From Chloroflexota bacterium (GTDB lineage Bacteria > Chloroflexota > Anaerolineae > Anaerolineales > UBA4823), in NCBI GenBank assembly GCA_029782365.1, contig JAKOUW010000136.1:62001-126000 (forward strand): a stretch of 64,000 bases of DNA. Direction: 5' to 3'. The translations under genes and the position numbers were made by a program. The notes below the pieces were generated by a model. It saw only the letters and a program-made list of their open reading frames with translations. It was not told the origin of the DNA and ran no database searches. Below, piece by piece: positions 35,838 through 45,079 of the stretch (positions are counted from its first letter, which is position 1; each line of letters begins with the position of its first letter).

Positions 35838-36344
35838 CTATGGCAATGATTGTAAACTGTCGAAATGGCCGCTGCCATTCGACAACAGGTGTTCACAGCT
35901 CGATAAATTTAAATTGGTGCCGCATTCAGGGCACAGGCCTTTGCAGTCGGGCTGGCACAAAGGCCTGATCGGAATTTCCAGGATCATGAAATCGCGCAGC
36001 AGTGGAGCGAGATTGATGTATCCATTTTCAGGTAAAATCAGTCCAGAATCTGTCACAGAGCGTTTGTCGAACGCATACAACTCGGAAAAATCGGTTTGCA
36101 GGGGCAGGGTGAACATTTCCAGGCAGCGCACACATTCAGCCGGAGTATTCGCCTGCAGTTTTGCTTCTAAGAGCAGGCCCTGCGGCGTCCGGCTGACTCT
36201 CACCACCCCGGTGAGCGCAGTCAATGACAGGTCAGGCTCAATCGTCACCTGAGGCAGGTTAAAATCGAAATCACGATAATAACCGATACCTTGATGAACA
36301 ATAAAACCGACGTTGAGACGAAGAAGAGAATGAGTGTCTGACAC
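35838..36344 (-). CDS. YceD/DUF177 family protein
   Basis: 168 residues. CVRCLEMF and, near the C-terminus, PLCQPDCKGLCPECGTNLN form the cysteine clusters of the YceD family, linked to 23S rRNA maturation. In most bacteria yceD is directly followed by rpmF (ribosomal protein L32). Here no L32 gene follows; the 70-base spacer leads to the sigma factor. A TATAAT on the minus strand in the 36345-36475 spacer could serve it. Confidence 0.82.
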   Translation of the reverse strand: MSDTHSLLRLNVGFIVHQGIGYYRDFDFNLPQVTIEPDLSLTALTGVVRVSRTPQGLLLEAKLQANTPAECVRCLEMFTLPLQTDFSELYAFDKRSVTDSGLILPENGYINLAPLLRDFMILEIPIRPLCQPDCKGLCPECGTNLNLSSCEHLLSNGSGHFDSLQSLP

Positions 36345-36475
36345 GGGAAAGTGCCGTATAACAACAGTTTAAGAGAATATTTTGTTAGGCGAACACATTA
36401 TAACATAACATTTTGCAAAATTCACAGTTAATTTTAATGTAATTTTCAGAAATCTAAGCCAGAGGAGCCTTTTAA

Positions 36476-37078
36476 ATGAAAATTTTAATTGCCAGTACAA
36501 ATCCAGGTAAATTAATTGAGATTCGCTCGATCCTGGCCGATGACAAGTTTCATCTGGTGCTGCCCGCCGATCTGAGATATTCACTCGAGGTGGTTGAAGA
36601 CGGGCTGACGTATGCAGAGAACGCCAGCCTGAAGGCTGTTGCCCATGCCCGGCGTTCCGGCCTGCTGGCTGTGGCCGATGACTCGGGTCTGGAAGTGGAT
36701 GCCCTGGACGGTGCGCCCGGACTGCATTCGGCGCGCTATCATCCCCGACCTGGCGCCAGTGACGCCGACCGGCGCCAATACCTGCTGCAAAACCTGGCAG
36801 GCCGGCAGCGGCCCTGGAAGGCGCATTTTCACTGCACGGTGGCGTTGGCCAGCCCTCGGGGTCAGGTGTGGTTTGCCGAAGGCGACTGCCCGGGCGAGGT
36901 GATCCCTGAAGAACGCGGGCAGAACGGATTTGGCTATGATCCCATCTTTTGGCTGCCCGAGAGAGGCCAGACGATGGCTGAATTGCCCTCTGAAGTGAAA
37001 AATCAAATCAGCCACCGGGCACGTGCCCTGCAAGCCGCTCTGCCCATCCTGGAAAAACTTCACGCCCAGGGATGGTGA
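36476..37078 (+). CDS. rdgB: XTP/dITP diphosphatase (RdgB/HAM1)
   Basis: 200 residues, full length. It removes non-canonical purine triphosphates (XTP, ITP, dITP) by releasing pyrophosphate. ILIASTNPGKLIEI is the N-terminal substrate motif, ADDSGLEVDALDGAPGLHSARY carries the catalytic Asp/Glu, and NGFGYDPIFWLP and SHRARAL complete the active site. GAGGAG lies upstream of the ATG. It heads a plus-strand run of five genes. Confidence 0.94.
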   Translation: MKILIASTNPGKLIEIRSILADDKFHLVLPADLRYSLEVVEDGLTYAENASLKAVAHARRSGLLAVADDSGLEVDALDGAPGLHSARYHPRPGASDADRRQYLLQNLAGRQRPWKAHFHCTVALASPRGQVWFAEGDCPGEVIPEERGQNGFGYDPIFWLPERGQTMAELPSEVKNQISHRARALQAALPILEKLHAQGW

Positions 37079-37130
37079 GTATTTTTTCCCTTTTGTAGAC
37101 GAACGTGTTATTTTAGATTATGATTGCTCT

Positions 37131-38561
37131 ATGACCCAGGCTGAAGTTGGCTTGTCCTTTTTTCTGCCTGCCGAACAAGCGTCGTTCGACGGGGTGGTCT
37201 GGTTTGTGCTGGTGGGGGCGGTGATGTTTGTCATCGGGCTTGGTCTGGGTGCGTTCGTCGGTTTTCAATATCTGGCAGCCGGCCGCGAGACCGCTATCCG
37301 TCAGTCTGCCCGCAAGGAGATGGAAAAAGAGATCCGGGCGGACCGCACGCGCTTCCGCAAGGTATTTGAAGAAATATCGCACATGACGAGCACGTTGATC
37401 TACAACCGAGTGCTGGTGATGGCGCAAGAAATCGGGGCCAGCGATGTGCTGGCGCCTCGCGAGATGGCTGATAAAATCGTCAGTGCCGCTTTTTTATTTT
37501 ATCAGGACAGCGGGCGCACGCAGCTGCGCGTTGGGCCGGCGCGGCGTTTCACCTCCGTGGACCAGCGCTCCACCTTGCCCGGCGAAAAAGGCGTTTTGGC
37601 CCAGGCGATCAATTCGGGCGAGCCTGTGCTGACCAGGGACCTGCCTTCCGATCCAGAGCTGGGTGAGCGTTTTGCTTCGTTGAGCGGCTGCCGCTCGGCT
37701 TACTGCCTGCCGCTGCGCAGCGGCTTAAATGTGTATGGAGCGCTGTTGTTTGCCCATCCTGAAGCCGAGTTTTTTGGTGCGCCCCAGCGTGATATCCTGG
37801 ATGTTTTGGCCCAGCAGGCCAGGGTAGCTTTACAGAACGCAAGCCTGTACAATGACCTGGAGCAAGAAAAAGAGCGTTTTTTACAAGCCGAAGAAGAAGC
37901 CCGCAAAAAATTGGCGCGCGACCTGCATGACGGGCCGACTCAGTCGGTTTCTGCCATTGTCATGCGGGTGAATTTCACCCGCCGCCTGATAGAGAAAAAT
38001 GTGCCTGCCGCAGCGGCCGAGCTGGTTAAGATCGAGGATATGGCCCGCCGCACAACGAAAGAGATCCGGCATATGCTTTTCACTCTGCGCCCATTGGTGC
38101 TGGAAACCCAGGGGCTGCAGGCCGCACTGCAGGCTATGGCGGATAAAATGCACGAGACCTTCGAGCAAAACGTGCTCATCGAAGTGGAGGCGAAGGTGTT
38201 GGATGAGTTGGATCTGGGCAAGCAAACGGTGATTTTCTACATCGCCGAGGAAGCGGCTAACAACGCCCGCAAGCATGCCCGGGCGCCACATATCTGGATT
38301 CGTCTGAATTCCTTTGGCGCTGGCCTGGCTGTATTGGAAATCAAAGATGACGGCATTGGGTTTAATCCGAAAGCAGTTGATGCTTCTTACGAACGTCGCG
38401 GCAGCCTGGGCATGGTGAATATGCGCGAACGCGCCGAGCTGGTCAGCGGGCAGTTAAGCATCACATCGGCAGAGGGTCAGGGCACGGCGGTGAAAGTCTT
38501 GATTCCGTTGACCGAGGAAGCCGAGGATCAACTGCGAGGCGGAGGCATCCATGCCAGTTGA
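37131..38561 (+). CDS. NarL-type sensor histidine kinase with GAF domain
   Basis: 476 residues from ATG 37131. One membrane helix lies near residues 20-45, then a coiled stretch and a GAF-like sensor domain (about 80-235). The HisKA_3 dimerisation domain has the phospho-acceptor His in KLARDLHDGPTQSVSAI. The HATPase domain shows EEAANNARKHA, DDGIGFN and GSLGMVNMRERA. Kinases of this class act on NarL/FixJ response regulators, but no regulator gene adjoins. Its last 11 bases overlap the hydrolase gene. Confidence 0.88.
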   Translation: MTQAEVGLSFFLPAEQASFDGVVWFVLVGAVMFVIGLGLGAFVGFQYLAAGRETAIRQSARKEMEKEIRADRTRFRKVFEEISHMTSTLIYNRVLVMAQEIGASDVLAPREMADKIVSAAFLFYQDSGRTQLRVGPARRFTSVDQRSTLPGEKGVLAQAINSGEPVLTRDLPSDPELGERFASLSGCRSAYCLPLRSGLNVYGALLFAHPEAEFFGAPQRDILDVLAQQARVALQNASLYNDLEQEKERFLQAEEEARKKLARDLHDGPTQSVSAIVMRVNFTRRLIEKNVPAAAAELVKIEDMARRTTKEIRHMLFTLRPLVLETQGLQAALQAMADKMHETFEQNVLIEVEAKVLDELDLGKQTVIFYIAEEAANNARKHARAPHIWIRLNSFGAGLAVLEIKDDGIGFNPKAVDASYERRGSLGMVNMRERAELVSGQLSITSAEGQGTAVKVLIPLTEEAEDQLRGGGIHAS

Positions 38562-39333
38562 ACAGGGCCTGTATTATTATGAGTTTGAAGATGTGGAAGT
38601 CAGTGGGCCGCCAGTAGTTTTAATCCATGGCGCCGGAGGGATGCACCTGTATTGGCCGCCAGAGGTGCGCCGGATGAAAGGCTGCCATATTTACGCTCTC
38701 GACCTGCCTGGCCATGGACGCTCGGACCAGGTTGGCGGGATGCAGCAGATTGGCGCATATGTGGACGCTGTCAGCCAATGGATGCGCGCCATGGATTTGC
38801 CCGCCGCCCTGGTGGTCGGCCACAGCATGGGCGGGGCAGTCGCTATGACCCTGGCGTATGAGAACCCCGAGCAGGTCAGCGCACTCGGCCTGGTATCCAC
38901 CGCGGCGCGTCTCACCGTGAACCCGATTCTGCTGGCGGATGCCGCCAATGCCGCCACGTTTGCGCGAGCCACTTCGACCATCGTCCAGTGGTCGTTCAGC
39001 CAGGCTACGTCACCGCGCACCGTGGAAATGGCCCAGGCGCGGTTGAATGAAGCGCGGCCAAGCGTTCTGTTTGGCGATTTGCAGGCCTGCGACCAGTTTG
39101 ACGCCTGCGATATGCTCAAAGAAACAACCTGCCCTGCCTTAATTGTGTGCGGAGCGGAAGACCGCATGACCCCGCCGCGCCAGTCACAGTACCTGGCTGC
39201 CGCCATCCCCAACGCCCGCCTGGAAATGATCCCTGATGCCGGGCATATGGTCATGCTCGAACAACCTGCGGCTTTTGCTTCTGTTTTGCGCAGTTTCGCC
39301 CGCAGCCTGGTGTTGTTTCCGGGAGAAGAGTGA
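38551..39333 (+). CDS. Alpha/beta hydrolase
   Basis: 260 residues, alpha/beta-hydrolase fold. VVLIHGAGG is the oxyanion-hole HG motif, VVGHSMGGAVAM the nucleophile elbow (Ser), CGAEDRMTP the acidic residue and DAGHMVMLEQP the catalytic His. GGCGGAGG precedes the ATG inside the kinase gene, so translation is probably coupled. The substrate cannot be predicted. Confidence 0.88.
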   Translation: MPVEQGLYYYEFEDVEVSGPPVVLIHGAGGMHLYWPPEVRRMKGCHIYALDLPGHGRSDQVGGMQQIGAYVDAVSQWMRAMDLPAALVVGHSMGGAVAMTLAYENPEQVSALGLVSTAARLTVNPILLADAANAATFARATSTIVQWSFSQATSPRTVEMAQARLNEARPSVLFGDLQACDQFDACDMLKETTCPALIVCGAEDRMTPPRQSQYLAAAIPNARLEMIPDAGHMVMLEQPAAFASVLRSFARSLVLFPGEE

Positions 39334-39335
39334 AG

Positions 39336-40001
39336 ATGTATTTAGCTATTGAAGGTGTCATCGGAGTCGGAAAGACCACGCTCGCGCGCCTGCTGCAGCA
39401 TACGTTTCAGACCGAACTACTGCTCGAAGTTTTTGAGGAGAATCCATTCCTGTCCGATTTTTATGCCGACCGGGCACGCTACGCCTTCCAGACGCAGATC
39501 TTCTTTTTGCTCAGCCGCTACCACCAGCAGCACGGCATTGGCCCAAATTTCCTGGCGCTCGGGAAAAGCCTGATTGCCGATTACACCTTCGACAAGGACG
39601 CTATCTTCGCCGAAATTAACCTGGTTGGGGATGAATTGGAAATGTACTACCGGGTGCATGAAGCGTTGGCTGAAAAGATACAGCCGGCTGACTTGGTTGT
39701 GTACCTGCGAGCTGACACTGATACGTTAATGCAGCGCATCGCCATGCGCGATCGTCCTTACGAACGGGCCATGGAGCGCGATTATATCGACCAGCTAAAC
39801 CAGGCATATGAGGCCTATTTTGGCGGGGGGACGCCACAGCGCAGGCAGCACCGTTCACCGGTTTTAGTAATCGATACCAGCCAATTGAATTTTGTGCGAA
39901 GTGTAGATGATCTACACTGGATTCAGGATCGCATTCGCCAGACTCTACGGATGGGAGCGTTCCAGGCAGAACTGCCGTTGGATCTGGGTGAGGTAAAATG
40001 A
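39336..40001 (+). CDS. Deoxynucleoside kinase-family protein
   Basis: 221 residues from ATG 39336 (an in-frame GTG lies six bases earlier; GGGAGAAG upstream fits the ATG). The P-loop is AIEGVIGVGKTTLA. ENPFLSDFYAD and TQIFFLLSRYHQ are typical of the dNK/dGK family, and DYTFDKDAIFA holds the catalytic region. YLRADTDTLMQRI and RDRPYERAMERDYI form the lid. It phosphorylates deoxynucleosides, probably purine type. Operon-like with the preceding hydrolase. Confidence 0.86.
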   Translation: MYLAIEGVIGVGKTTLARLLQHTFQTELLLEVFEENPFLSDFYADRARYAFQTQIFFLLSRYHQQHGIGPNFLALGKSLIADYTFDKDAIFAEINLVGDELEMYYRVHEALAEKIQPADLVVYLRADTDTLMQRIAMRDRPYERAMERDYIDQLNQAYEAYFGGGTPQRRQHRSPVLVIDTSQLNFVRSVDDLHWIQDRIRQTLRMGAFQAELPLDLGEVK

Positions 40002-40037
40002 GAGTAAACCTTTGGGCGAAAGGGGAGAGTGGTAGAC

Positions 40038-41036
40038 ATGCGTATTAACCTAGAAACCCTGCAAAAACTGGCCAGAGACCAGGTTACCCAGCGCGTCAAG
40101 AATGATTATGATGTGCTGGCGGTGTATCTGCATGGGTCTTTGTTGGGGAATGACCCGCTGATCGCCGGCACCGGCGATATTGACCTGGTATTTATTTACA
40201 GCCAGCCGGTTGTGGAACGGCGCGAGATAGTGAGAATTACCGATGATATCCACCTGGATATCACGCATGCGCGCCGCGATTTGTACCGCCAACCCAAAGA
40301 GATGCGTCTGAATCCCTGGATGGGACCCGTTGTATACGGATGCAAAATATTGCACGATCCACAACATTTTATGGATTTTGTGCAGGCCAGTGTGCGCGGG
40401 CAGTTTGACCGTCCCGACAATGTAATGGAACGGGCGCGCAAACAGCTTGAACATGCCCGGCAGATCTGGCTGGGCCTTCAGAGTGAGGCTATGGAAACAG
40501 GGCCAAAGCAGGTTTTGAATTACCTCAAGGGTATCGATCATGCCGCTAACGCCATCGCCAGCCTGTACGGCCCGCCGTTGGCTGAGCGGCGCTTTTTGCC
40601 GCGTTTTGTGGAATGCGCCAATCTGGTTGGACAGCCCACGCTCGTGGGAAGCCTGCTCAACCTGCTGGGAGGCCCGAACTCTAGCCCGGAAATGCTGCAG
40701 CGAATGCTGCCCAACTGGGCCGCCGATTTAAAAGCCTCGCCTGAAGATAGCACTCCTGCGCGCCTGCAGCCGGTGCGCTTGCACTATTACGCCCGTGCGT
40801 TAGAGGCTTACCTGGCCCCGGGACAGCCATATCAGGCTGCTCTTTGGCCGCTTCTACGCACCTGGACGGAGCTGGCTGCACTGCAGAAAGAGAGCTCGGC
40901 TGCTTCATGGAAAGCCGCAGCGGATCAGCTTGGCCTGGTTGGTGAAGCATTTTCGCAGCGCCTGGAGGAGATGGATACCTGCCTGGATGAGATTGACGAA
41001 ACCCTGGAAGGCTGGTCGAGGAAATTCGGCGCATAA
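40038..41036 (+). CDS. Nucleotidyltransferase-fold protein
   Basis: 332 residues. The N-terminal domain has HGSLLGNDPLIAGTGDIDLVFIY, the GS...D.D motif of the pol-beta-type nucleotidyltransferase (MNT/KNT) superfamily, with a third acidic residue in DIHLDI. The C-terminal two thirds are helical and unrecognised. The role could be nucleotidylation of a small molecule or protein. AGGGGAG supports the ATG over an upstream GTG. Last gene before the parS region. Confidence 0.72.
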   Translation: MRINLETLQKLARDQVTQRVKNDYDVLAVYLHGSLLGNDPLIAGTGDIDLVFIYSQPVVERREIVRITDDIHLDITHARRDLYRQPKEMRLNPWMGPVVYGCKILHDPQHFMDFVQASVRGQFDRPDNVMERARKQLEHARQIWLGLQSEAMETGPKQVLNYLKGIDHAANAIASLYGPPLAERRFLPRFVECANLVGQPTLVGSLLNLLGGPNSSPEMLQRMLPNWAADLKASPEDSTPARLQPVRLHYYARALEAYLAPGQPYQAALWPLLRTWTELAALQKESSAASWKAAADQLGLVGEAFSQRLEEMDTCLDEIDETLEGWSRKFGA

Positions 41037-41038
41037 GT

Positions 41039-41081
41039 CAAAATTTATTGTCCTTTTATTTATTTTCACAAAATTTATTGT
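41039..41081 (+). repeat. Pair of 13-bp direct repeats next to parS
   Basis: CAAAATTTATTGT occurs at 41039-41051 and again at 41069-41081, exactly 30 bp apart (about three helical turns), ending 11 bases before the parS site. A protein-binding role is possible but unproven. Confidence 0.7.
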
Positions 41082-41092
41082 ATTAAGATACA

Positions 41093-41108
41093 TGTTTCAC
41101 GTGAAACA
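41093..41108. other. parS centromere site (ParB binding)
   Basis: TGTTTCACGTGAAACA is the 16-bp palindromic parS consensus recognised by chromosomal ParB. It lies in an AT-rich intergenic gap, not inside a gene. parS sites cluster around oriC in most bacteria, which fits the DnaA-box region 11 kb away. No parA or parB gene is in the window. Confidence 0.93.
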
Positions 41109-41122
41109 ATTCGAGGGAGTTA

Positions 41123-43605
41123 ATGCCCGATTGGATTATGCCGCTCACTCCCGAGCTCTCGGTCACCCTGGTGGGGCGCAAAGCCGCCGCTCTCAGCCAG
41201 CTGGCAGCAGCAGGGTTTCCTGTTCCTTGGGGCGTTTGCATCACCACGTCAGCATTTAAGGCTGCCCAGGAACTGCCTGGCGATTTACATCTGCCTGCCG
41301 GTTTGCTCGACGCATTGGTCGCCGTTTTGCCGACCAGCGGCCCTCTGGCAGTGCGTTCTTCGGCTGTGTTGGAAGATCTGCCGGAAAAGAGCCTGGCTGG
41401 GCGATTTTCTAGCAGCCTGAATGTGAATGGTAAAGCCGCCCTCGAGCAGGCTGTGCTGGATTGTTGGCGCTCGTATCTATCTTTTACAAATGATCCGGGT
41501 ATGGCGGTGCTGGTGCAACCACTGGTGGATGCAGAGTGTGCCGGGGTTTGCTTCACCGTCGACCCAGTGCGCCAGCGAGAAGACTTGATGTTGGTCACCT
41601 CTTGTTGGGCGTTGGAGCGGTAAGCGGCAGGATCCCGGCCGACACAGCTCGACTTCGCCGGCGAGACCTGACTGTTGAGCAGGCCAGCATTGCAGACAAG
41701 CACAGTGCTTTTCACCCCACCTCAGGGAATGGTCTGAAAATCGCCCCCATTCCTCCGGATTGGCGTAGACTACCCTGCCTGCCCTTTAACTGGCTTGAAC
41801 GGGTAGGGCAGTTTGGTCTGGCAATTGAGCAGTTGTTCGGATTTCCCCAGGATGTGGAATGGGCGGTCGCTCAAGGCCAGGTATACATTTTGCAGAGTCG
41901 GCCGATCACAACCCTGGCAGAAGAAATATCTGCCGCTGTGCGATTTCCGCTCATCTGGGAGGAGCAAGAACAAGCCCGCCATTTTTGGTGGCTTGAGCGC
42001 AGCCGCGAACCGACCAAAGGACCCTTAATGCCTGCAGAACTAGACTTTGTACGCATAAACACACAGGGCGGACACGACAGCGTCTTCTACGCAGGGATGG
42101 GCGCAACACGCTGGCGAAAGTTCGCCAACGGCCGCGTCTATATGGCTGGCGCGCGAAGCCCCAACCCGCAGGCACAAGTGCGCATCTATGGTCAGGCGCA
42201 CGAAGACCTTTATGAGCGCCTGGCAAAGCAGAACATCACTCTTTGGGAGTATTGGGGACCGGAAATCGAGCTGGCAACTCGACGGCTGGCAGCATTCGAT
42301 CCGCGCTCAGCCGACAATTTGCATCTGGCTGACCACCTGGAAGACACAATCGCTGCCGCCAGGCGCCACTGGATGGTCCACACGATGGGAGGTGCTCGCC
42401 CGATCCGTCCAAAGGAGGTGATCGAGCTTTATGCACATCTAACCGGCCGGGACACTGAAACAGCAGCCCGCGAAGTCCCTTTTTTATTGATCGGAGCAGA
42501 AACCGTCCAAACTCGGCTGGTGCAGATCCTATACAACCTGGCCTGCCTGGCGCAGGCTTCGCCGACAGCGGCGAAGCAAATGGTGCTGGCAGGTGAAATT
42601 GATGAGGGGTTTTGTCCTCCGGAATTGGAATCGTTCAAGCTGGCATTGCGCTCATTATTGGAAGATTATGGCAGCCGCCTGACCTACCAGCAGGTGCCGG
42701 GCTTTCCTGCGGCACTGCCACTGCCATGGCGCGAGACGCCAGACTATGTATGGAACTTGATTGCCTCCTACCTGCCTCAGGCTGCCCAGGGTGGACGGGA
42801 TCCGCATGATATCAGCATGGCTGCCAGACGGGATGTAGATGAACAGATCGAAGTGTTGTGTCTCCAGGCGGTGCAGAACGGAGTTGAACCAGGCGAGATT
42901 GCCAAATTTCGCAGCGCCTTGGCCTATGCCCGGCGGAATGCGGCCTTTCTTGATGAACACAATCACTACATCGACCAGCTCTCTGAGGGGCAGTATATCC
43001 AGGCGCTGCTCTACAGCGGGAGCTGGCTGGCTGAAAACGGTGTTTTGCCAGGCCGGTTTGATGTGGTCTGGCTCACTTCGGATGAAGTCCTGGATGTGTT
43101 GAGACACCCTCAGGCTGGCCTGGCGCAGCTATTGGATGAACGCCGGGCCCAGTTCGTAAAATGGCAGAGCCTGATTGCCCCAGCCTGCATGGGCCCGCCC
43201 GGCACAGAGCTGCCCGGCCGGACAAGGCAGGAGGCAGCTTCGTTGACCGCTGAATTTGGACTGCTAGAACAGCAGCCCAACAGCCTGCGCGGCGAGCCTG
43301 CCAGCCGCGGGCATGTTGCAGGACGGGCGCACATTTTGAGAGGGGAGCGTCTGCCAGTGGATCTCTCTCCTGGCGATGTGCTGATCGCGCCATATGCCAG
43401 ACTCGAATTGATTCCGTACCTGCCTGCGGCTGCCGCGCTGGTATTGGATTACGGCAACCCTGGCGATCATTTTGCGATCACCGTGCGTGAGTTTGCCCTC
43501 CCCAGCGTGTGCGCGACATTGGATGCCACGCGTAAGATTCCCGATGGTGCATGGGTAACTGTAAACGGAGACGAGGGTCTGATCGATTGGGAAGAGCCTG
43601 GTTAA
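41123..43605 (+). pseudogene. Rph/PEP-synthase-like phosphotransferase, frameshifted
   Basis: Two overlapping frames together encode about 827 residues. Frame 1 (41123-41623) is the ATP-grasp N-terminus (LVGRKAAALSQLAAAGFPVPWG, PLAVRSSAVLEDLPEKSLAGRF, VQPLVDAECAGVCFTVDP). It breaks at 41600-41623, where W-G-x-G-x-V-S-G is expected. Frame 2 carries on with VSGRI...VEWAVAQGQVYILQSRPIT, a helical middle, and the swivelling His domain at the C-terminus (DYGNPGDHFAITVREFALPSV). ATP domain, middle, His domain with no PEP TIM barrel matches rifampicin phosphotransferase (Rph)-type enzymes rather than true PEP synthase. Restoring one G near 41610 would join the frames; sequencing error is possible. 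Confidence 0.8.
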
Positions 43606-43611
43606 AATCAA

Positions 43612-43638
43612 ACCAGGCGTAGTAGGCGTACGCCTGGT
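43612..43638. terminator. Inverted repeat between convergent genes
   Basis: ACCAGGCGTA pairs perfectly with TACGCCTGGT around a 7-base loop, 7 bases after the stop of the Rph-like gene. On the plus strand only a short T-run follows, so termination strength is uncertain. Confidence 0.55.
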
Positions 43639-43677
43639 CAGTTGGTTTCGTGATGAGTTGTACTCGCCCGACTCGGT

Positions 43678-44625
43678 TTACTTGGCTTGGTTTTGCTGCG
43701 CCATGGCCACAATCCCGCTCATGCCGCCCAGATTCATCGTGTCGACGGCGCTGGATGGCACGATCACCAACGCACCCTTTTCCTTGAGCCCCTCGAAGAG
43801 CATGTTCATCGCCCGCAGGTGCAGGGCTGTCGGGTTGTTTGCGTAAGCCTTGGATGCTTCAGCGAAGCTGTCGGCAACCTGCATTTCCGCCTCGCCCAGG
43901 ATGACGCGCGATTGGCGCTCGCGTTCCGCCTGGGCTTGCTGCGACATGGCATCTTCCAGCCCCTGCGGGATGATAACATCTCGGATTTCGACAGACTGGA
44001 CAGAAATGCCCCAGGGCGTGGTGCGTTCATCGATGATTTTCTGCAGCTCGGTGTCCATTTTCGCTCGACCCACCAGGATATCCGCTAGGGTCATTTGGCC
44101 GATGATCTCGCGCAGGGCTGTTTGTGCCGCCCAGGAGATGGCGCCGCGATAATCCTGCACCTCCAGCGAGGCTTTCTCGGCATCCCACACCATCCAAAAC
44201 AATACGGCATCCACATCGACAGGCACTGTATCTTTGGTAAGGGTCTTTTCGGCATTGAAAGGCGTGACCATCACACGGTGGTCAATCCAGTTGGGAATGT
44301 AATCGATCAGCGGCACAATCCAAAACAGGCCAGGCCCCTGCAGTTTGTAGAATTTACCCAGGCGTAAAACCACGGCCTTTTCCCATTGGCGAGCGATTTT
44401 GAGCGCAAACAAAACATACAGCGCCAGCAGACCAACAATCACGAAATTCGCTGCGACCCAGTTTTCATTTAGGCCGATGAGATCGATCAGGAAGGCGATC
44501 AACACACCGATCAGGAAAATGAAGATCGCAATCGTAATCGCCAATGGGCTTATGTGAAGCTGGTCAAAGGCCTCTTGATCGCGGCTGGCTTTGGATGACT
44601 TGGTGGCAGATAGTGAAATATTCAT
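43678..44625 (-). CDS. SPFH/stomatin-like membrane protein (slipin)
   Basis: 315 residues from ATG 44625 (AGAGAGG upstream); a 31-codon longer frame overlaps the upstream gene and is not supported. Two hydrophobic segments near residues 28-50 and 55-78 are followed by the SPFH core: EKAVVLRLGKFYKLQGPGLFWIVPLID, TKDTVPVDVDAVLFW and WGISVQSVEIRDVIIPQGLEDAM. A heptad-rich tail (QAQAERERQSRVILGEAEMQ) completes it. Scaffold in membrane microdomains. No partner NfeD protease gene adjoins. Third gene of a GntR-lipoprotein-slipin operon. Confidence 0.88.
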   Translation of the reverse strand: MNISLSATKSSKASRDQEAFDQLHISPLAITIAIFIFLIGVLIAFLIDLIGLNENWVAANFVIVGLLALYVLFALKIARQWEKAVVLRLGKFYKLQGPGLFWIVPLIDYIPNWIDHRVMVTPFNAEKTLTKDTVPVDVDAVLFWMVWDAEKASLEVQDYRGAISWAAQTALREIIGQMTLADILVGRAKMDTELQKIIDERTTPWGISVQSVEIRDVIIPQGLEDAMSQQAQAERERQSRVILGEAEMQVADSFAEASKAYANNPTALHLRAMNMLFEGLKEKGALVIVPSSAVDTMNLGGMSGIVAMAQQNQAK

Positions 44626-44638
44626 TCGATCCTCTCTC

Positions 44639-45079
44639 TTATTTGGTTGGTTGGGGTGTTGCCCGTAAGGCTGGCGAGTCAAAGAACAGGCCGTCCACTT
44701 TGTTTCCATTGACGGCAAACACCAGGGTGACGGTCACGTCTTCTTTTTCGAACTTAGCGGGGAAGCGGTAAATGGCAAATCCCTGGCTATTGCTGAGCTG
44801 AGCGGCGCCTTTCGAGACGTATTTGCCGCTGGAATTGGCTAACATTGCCTGCATCTTGGTGAATTCACTCTCAGGCATGGCCTGGAGCATCTGGTCGCTT
44901 AGGTCGGCTTTAAACGAGGAATAATCTCCTTTGTTAATTGCTTGCAAGATGTTTTCGGCCATCGCACCAATTTGTTCGGCGGGCACGCCGGCAGGTTTGG
45001 GTGCAAACGCGCTGCATCCAGCGAGTAGTACAAGCAAGAAAAAACGATAAGATACGATCAGCTTGTCAGATACTTTCAT
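44639..45079 (-). CDS. Lipoprotein with DUF3887-like domain
   Basis: 146 residues. A signal peptide ends in the lipobox LLAGC (Cys about residue 22). The mature part (QIGAMAENILQAINKGDYSSFKADLSDQM...ALRATPQ) fits the DUF3887 pattern of a small NTF2-like fold. Its start overlaps the GntR gene by 4 bases and it is followed 13 bases later by the slipin, so it is probably membrane-associated with it. Confidence 0.82.
   Translation of the reverse strand: MKVSDKLIVSYRFFLLVLLAGCSAFAPKPAGVPAEQIGAMAENILQAINKGDYSSFKADLSDQMLQAMPESEFTKMQAMLANSSGKYVSKGAAQLSNSQGFAIYRFPAKFEKEDVTVTLVFAVNGNKVDGLFFDSPALRATPQPTK

Noticed and set aside
41600..41625. Programmed -1 frameshift in the Rph-like gene
   Set aside because: No slippery heptamer or obvious downstream hairpin is seen; a single-base deletion is simpler.
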